A DNA stretch of 64,000 nt, from NCBI GenBank assembly GCA_963170155.1, contig CAUJGP010000026.1, forward strand, positions 1 through 64,000. The letters run 5' to 3'. The notes below the pieces were generated by a model. That model saw only the letters and a program-made list of their open reading frames with translations, was not told the origin of the DNA and did not search any database. The position numbers and the translations under genes are program-made. Source of the DNA: Bdellovibrionota bacterium. GTDB taxonomy: Bacteria; Bdellovibrionota; Bdellovibrionia; Bdellovibrionales; Bdellovibrionaceae. This document shows, piece after piece, positions 17,357 through 26,450 of the stretch (positions are counted from its first letter, which is position 1; every line of letters starts with the position of its first letter).

Positions 17357-20086
17357 ATGGCTAAAAAGAGCGCAAATAAAAAATTAAACACGACAGGTGG
17401 GGGATCAAAACTCGTGATCGTTGAGTCTCCTACAAAGGCAAAAACAATCAGAAAGTTTTTAGGGAAGGACTTTATTGTAGAGTCATGTATGGGGCATGTG
17501 CGCGATCTTCCTCAATCAGCCAAGGATATTCCGGAGAAGTTTAAAAAAGAAAAATGGTCTCATTTAGGAGTGAATGTCGATAAGTCCTTTGAACCTATTT
17601 ATTGTGTTCCCAACAATAAAACTAAAGTCGTGCGTGAATTGAAAAATCAACTGGAAAAAGCCAATGAACTTTACCTCGCGACGGATGAAGACCGAGAAGG
17701 GGAATCCATCAGCTGGCATTTGGTGGAGGTTTTAAAGCCAAAGGTTCCAGTGAAGCGAATGGTGTTTCATGAGATTACGAAAAATGCCATTGAACGTTCT
17801 TTGAAAGAAACGCGAGAAATTGATTATAATTTAGTGCGGGCTCAAGAAGCTCGGAGGATCCTCGATCGTCTTGTTGGATACACGATTTCTCCATTGGTGT
17901 GGAAGAAGGTGGCTTATGGCCTTTCGGCAGGGCGCGTGCAGTCTGTCGCTGTCAGACTGATCGTGGAACGAGAACGACAACGAATTAAATTCAAAAAAGC
18001 CATTTATTGGGGATTAACAGCGGATTTAAAAAAAGAACAAAGTGATTTTGAAGCCAGCTTTTACACTTATCAAGGACTTCGGGTGGCTACAGGAAAAGAT
18101 TTTGATGGTCACACTGGCCAGCTTAATCCGGGTAAAGATATCTTCTTGCTGGGAGAAGAAAAGGCGAAGTCCCTCGCTCAGGAATTAAAAGGTCAAAATT
18201 GGAAGGTGCAAGAGGTGACCGAAAAGCCTGTCTCTCGAAGACCCGCACCTCCTTTCATTACTTCTACTTTGCAGCAAGAAGCCAACCGTAAGTTGGGTTT
18301 AAGTTCCCGTGAGACGATGCAAGTCGCGCAAAAGCTATACGAACAGGGTTTTATTACTTACATGCGTACAGACTCCACCTTTTTATCCAATGAAGCCATA
18401 GTGGCTGCACGCAGTTGTATTCAAAGTAAGTATGGTCAGGAATATTTACCTGCTCAACCTATTAACTATGCCGCCAAGAAAGTAAAGGGAGCTCAAGAGG
18501 CTCACGAGGCCATTCGTCCTGCGGGACAATCCTTTATCGCTCCCGATGAGACAGGATTGGATGGCCTTTTATTTCGTCTTTATGATTTGATCTGGAAAAG
18601 GACCGTTGCCAGTCAGATGACAGAGGCTAAACAAAAACAATTGCAAGTTAAAATTTCCGTGGGAGATGCCGTTTTTAGTGCTTCAGGGATGACGATTGAA
18701 TTTCCAGGCTTTTTAAGAGCCTATGTGGAAGGATCCGATGATCCAGACGCTGAGTTGGCAGAACGAGAAGTTCGCTTACCTCCCTTGAAAGTGGGTGACG
18801 TGTTAGCCTGTCATCAAGTTCACGCAGCGGAGCATGAGACCAAGCCTCCCGCACGTTATACAGAAGCGAGTTTAGTTCAAACAATGGAAAAAGAAGGAAT
18901 TGGCCGCCCCTCTACTTATGCTTCTGTCATCGGAACGATCATGGATCGTGGTTATGTGCGAAAGTTGGGCGGTGCGCTTGTTCCTACGTTTACGGCCATG
19001 GTGGTTTCAAAACTGCTAGAACAATATCTCCATGAGTATGTGGATTTGGGTTTTACCGCTGATATGGAAAAATCCTTAGATACAATTGCAGAGGGAGATT
19101 TGGAGTCGCTGAAATATTTAGATTCCATTTATTTTGGAAAAAAGGGTTTAAAGGCTCAAGTTGAAACCCAAGCTGAAAAAATTGATCCAGAAGAAGCTCG
19201 ATCGGTGTCATTGGAAGGGCTGCCTCAATACTCCTTTAAAGTGGGTCGATACGGTGCTTATGTAGAAACGAAGAAAAATGGGGAAGTCTTGAGTGCTTCC
19301 ATTCCTGAAAAAGAAGCTCCGGCGGATATCACTTCAGAGCTTGTGGAGAAGTGGATTGAACAAAAACAAAAGGGCGCGGACAGTCTTGGTAAAGATCCTC
19401 AGACCAACCAAAATGTTTATGTCTTAACCGGTCGCTTTGGTCCTTATGTTCAATTAGGTGAAAATGATGGGGCCGAAGCTAAACCAAAAAGAGTTTCATT
19501 GCCGCCCTCTTTGGATCCTTCACAGGTGCAATTGAATCAAGCTCTTGATTTATTGAGCCTACCAAAGTCTTTAGGTTTACATCCGAAAATCAAGAAAGAA
19601 ATAAAAGTGGGGCTTGGTCGCTTTGGTCCTTATGTTGTTTGTGATGGTGATTTTCGCTCTGTCCCTAAGGGAGAAGATTTTCTAACGGTCACTTTGGATC
19701 GCGCGATCGAGTTACTGGATCAACCTAAAAAGGGACGGAGAGGCTCGCAGATTTTGAAAGAGTTAGGCGAGCATCCTAAGACCAAAGAGCCAATTCAACT
19801 GGTGCAAGGACCCTATGGACCCTACTTAAAAGTGGGCAAAAAAAACCAATCACTTCCCGAGGGAATGACGCCGGAGCAAGTGAGTTTTGAAAAGGCTTTG
19901 GAAATTGTGGGTGCGGCTTCTGAATCTTCAAGTTCTAAAACCATCAATTCCAAAGGGACAAGCTCCAGAGCGGTAAGCTCTAAAGCAGCCAGTACAAAAA
20001 AAGGCAAAAAACTTGATGTGCCCAAAAAGAGTGCAAAAGGAGTTAAGAAGTCCAGCTCCAAGCAGGATCTTCGACGTAATCCCTAG
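17357..20086 (+). CDS. topA: DNA topoisomerase I
   Basis: Type IA topoisomerase that relaxes negative supercoils. The 909-residue protein has the Toprim domain (about 17-135) with VESPTKA and the acidic DEDREGE (110-116), and the active-site Tyr335 in GFITYMRTDS. The C-terminal part differs from E. coli: there are no four-cysteine zinc ribbons. Instead there are at least four short repeats with the pattern GR(F/Y)GPYV or GPYGPYLK (about 625-850), the Toprim_C_rpt type common outside enterobacteria. The last 50 residues are a Ser/Lys-rich basic tail that probably binds DNA. The GAAGAGG ribosome site lies directly before the ATG. Confidence 0.97.
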   Translation: MAKKSANKKLNTTGGGSKLVIVESPTKAKTIRKFLGKDFIVESCMGHVRDLPQSAKDIPEKFKKEKWSHLGVNVDKSFEPIYCVPNNKTKVVRELKNQLEKANELYLATDEDREGESISWHLVEVLKPKVPVKRMVFHEITKNAIERSLKETREIDYNLVRAQEARRILDRLVGYTISPLVWKKVAYGLSAGRVQSVAVRLIVERERQRIKFKKAIYWGLTADLKKEQSDFEASFYTYQGLRVATGKDFDGHTGQLNPGKDIFLLGEEKAKSLAQELKGQNWKVQEVTEKPVSRRPAPPFITSTLQQEANRKLGLSSRETMQVAQKLYEQGFITYMRTDSTFLSNEAIVAARSCIQSKYGQEYLPAQPINYAAKKVKGAQEAHEAIRPAGQSFIAPDETGLDGLLFRLYDLIWKRTVASQMTEAKQKQLQVKISVGDAVFSASGMTIEFPGFLRAYVEGSDDPDAELAEREVRLPPLKVGDVLACHQVHAAEHETKPPARYTEASLVQTMEKEGIGRPSTYASVIGTIMDRGYVRKLGGALVPTFTAMVVSKLLEQYLHEYVDLGFTADMEKSLDTIAEGDLESLKYLDSIYFGKKGLKAQVETQAEKIDPEEARSVSLEGLPQYSFKVGRYGAYVETKKNGEVLSASIPEKEAPADITSELVEKWIEQKQKGADSLGKDPQTNQNVYVLTGRFGPYVQLGENDGAEAKPKRVSLPPSLDPSQVQLNQALDLLSLPKSLGLHPKIKKEIKVGLGRFGPYVVCDGDFRSVPKGEDFLTVTLDRAIELLDQPKKGRRGSQILKELGEHPKTKEPIQLVQGPYGPYLKVGKKNQSLPEGMTPEQVSFEKALEIVGAASESSSSKTINSKGTSSRAVSSKAASTKKGKKLDVPKKSAKGVKKSSSKQDLRRNP

Positions 20087-20200
20087 CGCTTTTTTATTCC
20101 GCTACAAAGATAAATTGAGAATATTAGAACCTATCTTTTCAATAACCTATGGCCTCTTTGAAAAAGTGCTGTTATCCTGATTCAGCATAAAGGGGTTAGC

Positions 20201-22192
20201 ATGAATTTTTTTCGTTCAATCACGAGTGTTTATATCTTAATTCTGTTTAGTGGTTTCTCGGTTCAAGCGCAATTGCTGGATGAGGGACTGAATTGTAAAT
20301 TTCTCTATCCTATTGAAAAAGCTTATTTAGAACAGCACATATCCATTCATGACGCGGATTCTAAAATTAGAGATCAGCTCATTGAGCAGTACATCAAAAG
20401 GATGGACCCTACGAAGGTTTTTTTCACGCAAGCGGATGTGGATTACGTTCGTCAGCAAATGAGTAAGGTTTTGGAGTTGGTTAAAGAAGGCAATTGCACC
20501 TTTTTGGATAATATTCAAAAGCGCTATATTGAGCGGGTCAAAGAACGAGTTGAATTCGCTAAAAAATTATTGAGCGACAAAAAATTCAAAGTGGATTCCA
20601 CTATTGAATTTGAGTTTGATCCTGACAAGCGCCCCTATGGCAAAACGGATAAAGAAATTCATGAGTTTTTGAAAAAACACATCCATTTTCAAGTGGCTAA
20701 CTATCTTATTACCGATATAAAAATCGATGAAGCCACTGGAAACGTAATTCGCAATTACGAACGGCTTTTGAAACGCACACAAGAGAAAAAAAGGAATGAT
20801 ATTTTTGCGGATTATTTGGATAGCTTTGCTCGAGCTCTTGATCCGCATTCCAGCTTCTTTTCACGCGAAGTGGAAGAAGATTTTGATATACAAATGAGTT
20901 TAAGTTTGGAAGGCATCGGAGCGACGCTGAGTTCTCAGGATGGCTTCACCGTGGTAGAAGCCCTCGTTCCGGGGGGAGCTGCTGCGCGTTCTGGTTTAAT
21001 TCAACCTCAGGATAAAATCATCGCTGTGGGACAGGGAGAGGCCGGAAAACTTGAGAATGTTATTGAGTTCGAGCTTCGTGATGTGGTTTCACGGATCCGC
21101 GGCAAGAAGGGAACTAAAGTTAAATTACTGATTCTTCGCAAAGTGGGAGACAAAAAAGAGAAATTTGAAGTCACTTTAGTTCGCGATAAGATCAAACTCG
21201 AAGACGAAGCTGCCAATATTTATTACGTGGATAGAGTCATCGATGGAAAGAAGAAAGTGTTAGGAGTGATCAATCTTCCTTCTTTTTATGCAGGCGGAGG
21301 ACGCTCCAGTGCAGCCGATATGAAGAAGCTTTTGGTTGCGGCTAATCAAAAGAAAGTGGATGGAGTGGTTTTAGACCTTTCCAGCAATGGAGGCGGCAGC
21401 TTGGAAGATGCTGTCAAGATCGCGGGGTTATTTTTTAAAACAGGAAACGTTGTGAAACAATCTTCTCGTGATCGCTCTCGAGGTGAGATCGCTTTGGCTG
21501 ATGCAGATGCAGCCGTTGATTACGTTGGTCCTCTTGTGGTCTTGATCACGCGTATTAGCGCCAGTGCTTCAGAGATCGTAGCAGGAACGTTACAGGATTA
21601 CAAAAGAGCGGTTGTAGTCGGAGGAGATCATACCTTTGGGAAGGGCAGTGTTCAAACAGTGGTGAGGATTCCTCAAGATCTCGGTGCTTTAAAGGTGACA
21701 ATAGGAATGTTTTTTATTCCTGGTGGCAATAGTACGCAACATCGGGGTGTGGAAGCGGATGTTCAATGGCCAAATGTTTGGAACAATGAAGAGATTGGAG
21801 AAAAAACTCTTGATTATTCCCTCCCTCCTAAAAAGATAACTAGTTTTCTCTCCCCAGATGCTTTTGTTAAAGAAGGGGTGGGAGCATGGACTCCTATTGA
21901 TTCTAAATGGATTTCAACATTGAAAGAAAAGTCAGCCGAGAGAGTAAAGGGCGATGCCGAGTTTAAAAAAGTGCAAGAGGATTTGGCGAAGGCTCAAAAA
22001 ACAGGGAAGGTGATTAAGATCGCCGAAATTTTAAAAGATAAAGATGCAACGGCTGAGAAGCAAAAAAAGGCTAAAGCGACGAAAGTGGCGACAAAGCAAG
22101 AGCGTGAAAAAGAGTATTTAGGACGAGTTGATATCAAGGAATCCTTGAACGTTCTCACGGATTTGGTGACGTTGTCAGGTCAATCGAAATAG
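20201..22192 (+). CDS. prc: Tail-specific (C-terminal processing) protease, S41 family
   Basis: Periplasmic serine protease of 663 residues. It has a signal peptide (about 1-23), an N-terminal Prc domain (30-220), a PDZ domain (about 235-320), and the S41 catalytic core with SASASE (453-458) supplying the nucleophile Ser and FGKGSVQ supplying Lys481. A Lys/Glu-rich C-terminal domain (about 560-640) matches the tail of E. coli Prc. Such enzymes trim or degrade envelope proteins by C-terminal recognition and control peptidoglycan hydrolases. AAAGGGG precedes the ATG. hpt follows after only ten bases. Confidence 0.93.
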   Translation: MNFFRSITSVYILILFSGFSVQAQLLDEGLNCKFLYPIEKAYLEQHISIHDADSKIRDQLIEQYIKRMDPTKVFFTQADVDYVRQQMSKVLELVKEGNCTFLDNIQKRYIERVKERVEFAKKLLSDKKFKVDSTIEFEFDPDKRPYGKTDKEIHEFLKKHIHFQVANYLITDIKIDEATGNVIRNYERLLKRTQEKKRNDIFADYLDSFARALDPHSSFFSREVEEDFDIQMSLSLEGIGATLSSQDGFTVVEALVPGGAAARSGLIQPQDKIIAVGQGEAGKLENVIEFELRDVVSRIRGKKGTKVKLLILRKVGDKKEKFEVTLVRDKIKLEDEAANIYYVDRVIDGKKKVLGVINLPSFYAGGGRSSAADMKKLLVAANQKKVDGVVLDLSSNGGGSLEDAVKIAGLFFKTGNVVKQSSRDRSRGEIALADADAAVDYVGPLVVLITRISASASEIVAGTLQDYKRAVVVGGDHTFGKGSVQTVVRIPQDLGALKVTIGMFFIPGGNSTQHRGVEADVQWPNVWNNEEIGEKTLDYSLPPKKITSFLSPDAFVKEGVGAWTPIDSKWISTLKEKSAERVKGDAEFKKVQEDLAKAQKTGKVIKIAEILKDKDATAEKQKKAKATKVATKQEREKEYLGRVDIKESLNVLTDLVTLSGQSK

Positions 22193-22202
22193 GGAGTTTT
22201 TT

Positions 22203-22739
22203 ATGATGGGAATAAAAATTTCAAATATGATTACTGAAGAAAAAATTCAGAAAAGAACTCAGGAAATCGGGACAGCCCTCAGTGAAAAATTTAAAGATGA
22301 TACCAGCCCTTTGGTAGTCATTTCCGTTTTAAAAGGTTCCTTTATTTTTTATTCTGATTTAATTCGACAGATTGATCTTGATTTTGGTTGTGAGTTTTTA
22401 GGAGTGGCATCTTACCATGCCAATGTTAAATCCAGTGGAGAGGTCAAGATGACTCTTGATCTAGCCACGCCTATCGAAGGAAAAAACGTGGTTTTGGTCG
22501 AAGATATCGTTGATACAGGCTTAACCATGCAGTATCTGCTGAGTTATTTAAAAGCCCGTCACCCAAAGTCCATTACTACAGTCACTCTTCTTCACAAACC
22601 AGAGGCAACGCAAGTTCAATGTCCCCTCGACTATATTGGGTTCAGTATTAGCAATGAATTTGTCGTTGGCTATGGGCTTGATTACCAAGGTTACTTCCGA
22701 AATCTCCCATACATTGGAAAAATCGAAAATTTAAATTAG
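22203..22739 (+). CDS. hpt: Hypoxanthine phosphoribosyltransferase
   Basis: Purine salvage: hypoxanthine (and usually guanine) plus PRPP to IMP (GMP). The 178-residue protein has the family hallmarks: VLKGSFIF loop near residue 43, and the PRPP-binding VEDIVDTGLTM near 100. A GGGAG site precedes two adjacent ATG codons (22203 and 22206); either may be used. It probably shares a transcript with the protease gene. It complements the de novo purine operon at 50-60 kb. Confidence 0.94.
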   Translation: MMGIKISNMITEEKIQKRTQEIGTALSEKFKDDTSPLVVISVLKGSFIFYSDLIRQIDLDFGCEFLGVASYHANVKSSGEVKMTLDLATPIEGKNVVLVEDIVDTGLTMQYLLSYLKARHPKSITTVTLLHKPEATQVQCPLDYIGFSISNEFVVGYGLDYQGYFRNLPYIGKIENLN

Positions 22740-22808
22740 TCAGTATTGCTCCATTGGAAAAAAATTCGCAATGAATAAAAAGAGCCAATGGGTCCAACTT
22801 GGAAGGAC

Positions 22809-22835
22809 GGTGCTAGCGCTCTTTGCGCAAGCACC
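22809..22835. terminator. Hairpin between convergent hpt and tig
   Basis: GGTGCT-A-GCGC, loop TCTTT, GCGC-A-AGCACC: ten base pairs with one internal mismatch. It sits between convergent hpt and tig and would act for both, though neither side has a strong T-run next to the stem; a CTCTTTTT tract lies further along on the tig strand. Confidence 0.45.
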
Positions 22836-22853
22836 TCTCACCACATCCAGATA

Positions 22854-24155
22854 TTAATCCTTTGGCTTCGCAGTGATGTCTTTAATATTTGCTTTAGATA
22901 AGAGATATTCAACCACCTTGTCTTCTGTGATCTTGTGAGCAAGGCGATTCATGGAGTCTTCTTTTTGATAATGCTCTTTGATTCGAGCAATATCAATTCC
23001 AGTTTGTTTAGCATACTCTTCAAATTTGAGATCAACATCTGATTGGCTCGCATTTAAACTATGTTTGCTGGCAATGGCATTGATAATGTAAGCTGCCTGA
23101 ATCATTTCTTTGGCTGAGTTTTCAAAATCTTGATCCCATTTCGTGCGGTATTCTTCAAACTCTTTTTCACCCATATTTTCTTGAGCCATTTTTTTCTTGG
23201 TATCTTCAATCAGAAGATTTTTTTGTTCGGCAATTAAAAATTTGGGGACTTCAACAGGGTTAAGCGTAATTAATTTTTTGAGCAATAACTCTTTCAAAGT
23301 TTCTTCTGTCTTTTGTTTTTGGCGCTCTTCGAGATCATCCAAAATATTTTTCTTAAGATCTTCGAGAGTTCCGGTACCACCAGTGATGGTTCTAATAAAT
23401 TCGTCATTGAGTTCTGGAAAAACTTTTTTACTTAATTTTTTCAGGCTGATCTCAAAGGTAACGTCTTTATTGGATAAATCGGCATGATAGTTTTCAGGAA
23501 ACTTTAAATTCAAGGTTTTGGACTCTCCGACTCTCATGCCGACAATGCCCTCTTCAAAGCCAGTAATAAAGCTTTTTGAACCGAGCTCAAGGGGGTGATT
23601 GGTGCCGTCACCGCGCTCGAGAGGTTGACCATCGACAAACCCTTTGAAATCAATTTCTGCAATATCACCGATTTCAGCGGGTCGAGACTCTGTGACTTCT
23701 TCTTGTGTTGAACGTGATTTTCGGATGTTTTCTAAGATGGTGTCGGCTTCTTGGGGTTCTACTTTAAAGACCGTTCTTTCCAGCTCTAAACCTTCATACA
23801 ATTGAAGTTCGACTTCAGGTATGATCTCGAACTGAGCTGAAAAAGAAAAGTTATTTCCGTCCGTAAGATCATCAAATTCAAATTCAGGATAGCTTACAGG
23901 GTTTAATTGATGCTCTTGCAAGCCAGAACTGTAACCCATTTTAAGAAGCTCTTGCAGAACATCATTTTTAACTCGATCTGAGTAAAGGGTTTTAATCATC
24001 GTCAAAGGAGCTTTTCCTTTTCTAAAGCCCTTGAGCTCGACATTTTTTTGCACGTTTTCAAAAAAACGATTGAAGGTGGTTGTCACTAAGTGGGCAGGAA
24101 CTTCGACATTCAGTTTACGTTCAAGATTTGAGAGTTTTTCCATCTGAGTTTTCAT
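22854..24155 (-). CDS. tig: Trigger factor
   Basis: Ribosome-bound chaperone and peptidyl-prolyl isomerase acting on nascent chains at the exit tunnel. The 433-residue protein has the ribosome-docking signature GFRKGKAP near residue 45, a central FKBP-type isomerase domain (about 150-245), and a long helical, charged C-terminal chaperone domain. Start chosen at ATG 24155 because AAGGAG lies nine bases before it; upstream in-frame starts lack a ribosome site. Here tig stands alone: no clpP, clpX or lon follows, unlike the common order. Confidence 0.96.
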   Translation of the reverse strand: MKTQMEKLSNLERKLNVEVPAHLVTTTFNRFFENVQKNVELKGFRKGKAPLTMIKTLYSDRVKNDVLQELLKMGYSSGLQEHQLNPVSYPEFEFDDLTDGNNFSFSAQFEIIPEVELQLYEGLELERTVFKVEPQEADTILENIRKSRSTQEEVTESRPAEIGDIAEIDFKGFVDGQPLERGDGTNHPLELGSKSFITGFEEGIVGMRVGESKTLNLKFPENYHADLSNKDVTFEISLKKLSKKVFPELNDEFIRTITGGTGTLEDLKKNILDDLEERQKQKTEETLKELLLKKLITLNPVEVPKFLIAEQKNLLIEDTKKKMAQENMGEKEFEEYRTKWDQDFENSAKEMIQAAYIINAIASKHSLNASQSDVDLKFEEYAKQTGIDIARIKEHYQKEDSMNRLAHKITEDKVVEYLLSKANIKDITAKPKD

Positions 24156-24258
24156 TAATTCAATTCTCCTTAGATAATGGGACATCAAGGGGCCATAGAC
24201 CAAAACTGCAACAATGAAAAAACAGGTGTGGGCCTCTTAATCTTTTAATGAGCGGTCG

Positions 24259-24287
24259 ATCCTAGAAGAGTCCTACTTGAAAATCAA
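24259..24287 (-). promoter_or_regulatory. Probable tig promoter
   Basis: On the minus strand TTGATT (24282-24287) and TAGGAT (24259-24264) are separated by 17 bases, giving a leader of about 100 bases before the tig ATG at 24155. The -10 is not strong. Confidence 0.45.
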
Positions 24288-24442
24288 CTAAATACTTGGT
24301 ATCGCTACGGGGTTGTGGGGTTTTTGATTGGATTTTTTACACACAGATGCAACAGACGGGTGCATGTCGTGTATAGAGTTGTTACTATCGAATTGATTTT
24401 AGTGGAGTCACTGCGACAATAACTCCAGAAAGGGCCGGCCTC

Positions 24443-25336
24443 TTGAAGCATGAAGAAAAACAGCAGCAGAAAATTATTTTTGTGACAGGTAAGGGAGGCG
24501 TGGGTAAGTCGATCTTTGCCCTCGCTTTAGCGCAGAAGTATTCTCAAGGGCAAAAAGTTCTCTTGGTGGAGCTGGGACTGCATAGTTTTTATTCTGATTT
24601 TTTAGGAGTCTCCGTTGAGTATCAGCCCACCCCTTTATCGAAAAATCTGGATATCGCTCTTTGGTCTGGAGCCGAATGCCTCAAAGAGTATGCGCTTCAT
24701 CTTTTAAAAGCAGAAAGTCTTTACAAGCTTTTCTTTGAAAATCGAATCAGTCGAGCCCTTATTGATGTTGCACCCGCTCTGTCAGAGTTAGCCATTCTAG
24801 GAAAGGCAACAAGTGGTATTCGCCAGGTCGGTCCTGAACTTTCATATGATGTTATCATCGTGGATGCCTATGCAACAGGACATTTTATGGCTTTATTGAG
24901 AGCACCTCGAGGAATGAATGAATCCATTCAGTTTGGCCCTATGGCCGAACAAACTCGTACCATCTTAAAAACGATTCGGGACCCTCAAATTTGTGAGTAC
25001 GCCATTGTGACCTTACCAGAGGAGTTGCCTGCCGTAGAAGCTGAGGAGTTGCATCAGGCGCTTGTTTCTGAAGTTGGTCTTAATGCCCGGATTTATTGTA
25101 ACAAAGTGTGGCCTCAGGCGGAGATTTTAAAACTTAAAAAAGAGAGTGGAACGGCGGGCGTGCGGGTTTCTGATGCTGAAATGAATTTTGTTCAAGAATT
25201 GGAGTCCTTGGTGGAGCGGCAACAAGTGTGGATTCAGTATTTAAAACAACGTGATTCGAATATGAAGCTGATTCCCATGGTTTTTAGTTCTGAGCCCCGT
25301 CAGATCGTCACTGAAGTAGGGAAAAGTCTACTATGA
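24443..25336 (+). CDS. ArsA/GET3-like ATPase, first of a tandem pair (switch I degenerate)
   Basis: Soluble SIMIBI-class ATPase of 297 residues. It has the deviant Walker A with signature lysine, GKGGVGKS (16-23), and a switch II-like DAYATGH where ArsA has DTAPTGH. At the switch I position, where ArsA/Get3 have DPAH with the catalytic Asp, this protein has ELGLHSF, so the Asp is missing. The start is TTG 24443; the nearby ATG at 24450 is in another frame. Its stop overlaps the start of the second ATPase (ATGA), so the two are coupled. Members of this group sort tail-anchored proteins or drive arsenite export; no arsenic genes are near, so an export-pump role is unlikely. Confident on family, not on role. 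Confidence 0.8.
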   Translation: MKHEEKQQQKIIFVTGKGGVGKSIFALALAQKYSQGQKVLLVELGLHSFYSDFLGVSVEYQPTPLSKNLDIALWSGAECLKEYALHLLKAESLYKLFFENRISRALIDVAPALSELAILGKATSGIRQVGPELSYDVIIVDAYATGHFMALLRAPRGMNESIQFGPMAEQTRTILKTIRDPQICEYAIVTLPEELPAVEAEELHQALVSEVGLNARIYCNKVWPQAEILKLKKESGTAGVRVSDAEMNFVQELESLVERQQVWIQYLKQRDSNMKLIPMVFSSEPRQIVTEVGKSLL

Positions 25337-26379
25337 TAGATTCACATACAAAAATTCTGGTTTGTATAGGTAGCGGAGGTGTGGGCAAGACAACGATTGC
25401 GGCCTCTTTCGGCGTGTGGGGTGCTCTTCAGGGAAAAAAAGTTCTGGTGTTAACGGTTGATCCAGCAAAAAGATTGGCTACGACGTTTGGGCTGAAGGCC
25501 GATGGTTTAGAGCAGAGGATTCCTTTTCCAGAGGCTCAGGGAGAGTTGTGGGCCAGTGTTCTTAATTCAAAGCAGATTTTTGATGATTTTGTTCAAAAGG
25601 CTACAGAAAAGGGAGCGGATACCAGTTTTATTATGAAAAACAAACTGTACCAGCAACTCTCTACAACCTTGAGTGGATCCCAAGAGTTTACAGCGTTGGA
25701 AAAGTTATATTCAGCTTATGAAAGCCAAAAATATGATTTGATTATTCTCGATACGCCTCCAACCAAGCATGCGATTGATTTTTTCAAGGCTCCTCAAAAA
25801 ATTTCCAACTTATTCAGTGAGTCCATTGCAAAATGGTTTAAGCAATCCAAAGCCAACCACTGGGCTCAAACTTTTATTCAGATGGGCACCCAGAAAGCTT
25901 TGGATATTTTACAAACTTTAACAGGTTCGGAGTTTGTCTCTGAGTTGCGTGATTTTTTCTCTAGCATTGAAACGTGGCAAGCACGTCTTGAGAGTCGAGC
26001 TAAGAAGATCAATGATCTTTTGCTTTCGAAGGAAACCGCATTCAATCTGATCACTGCTTTCGACTCTGCGAAAATTGAAGAAGCAAAAGTATTTGCAGAT
26101 CTTATGAGAAAAAGCGGTTATCAGCTTAAGATATTGACCATTAATCGTTCTTTCCCCAATTGGTTGCCAAAACCCTTTAATACCAATACGGGGATTGATC
26201 AATTTTGTATCAAGCTCAACCTGTATTACGAGGGAAGATTAAACTCTTTTAATTTAATGACACGCGCTATTAAGGAGTTGGATATTTTAATGTTACCAGA
26301 GTATGATCATGATATTGCTGATTTGGAAGGTCTCAAACAATTGGTCAATGATTACAAGTGGGTTAAGAATACCAAGTGA
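25333..26379 (+). CDS. ArsA/GET3-like ATPase, second of a tandem pair (signature Lys missing)
   Basis: The 348-residue partner of the preceding gene. P-loop GSGGVGKTT (13-21): the signature lysine of the KGGVGKT motif, which in Get3/ArsA reaches across the dimer to the partner's ATP, is Ser here. Switch I keeps the catalytic Asp (TVDPAKRL) and switch II is DTPPTKH. Its losses are thus complementary to those of the first protein. Residues about 95-220 form a helical insert like the client-binding region of Get3; no zinc CxxC pair is seen. ATGA overlap with the first gene suggests 1:1 synthesis. Followed after 71 bases by a lipoprotein gene. Confidence 0.85.
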   Translation: MIDSHTKILVCIGSGGVGKTTIAASFGVWGALQGKKVLVLTVDPAKRLATTFGLKADGLEQRIPFPEAQGELWASVLNSKQIFDDFVQKATEKGADTSFIMKNKLYQQLSTTLSGSQEFTALEKLYSAYESQKYDLIILDTPPTKHAIDFFKAPQKISNLFSESIAKWFKQSKANHWAQTFIQMGTQKALDILQTLTGSEFVSELRDFFSSIETWQARLESRAKKINDLLLSKETAFNLITAFDSAKIEEAKVFADLMRKSGYQLKILTINRSFPNWLPKPFNTNTGIDQFCIKLNLYYEGRLNSFNLMTRAIKELDILMLPEYDHDIADLEGLKQLVNDYKWVKNTK

Positions 26380-26450
26380 GTCGACGCTGCCAAACTGAAA
26401 AAACTCATTAATAAGAATCAAAGAGAAGAAAATAGAGAGGCTAAGAAGCA

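Noticed and set aside
24443-26379. Arsenite export ATPase (ArsA) of an ars operon
   Set aside because: No arsB, arsC, arsD or arsR nearby, and the two proteins have altered catalytic motifs.
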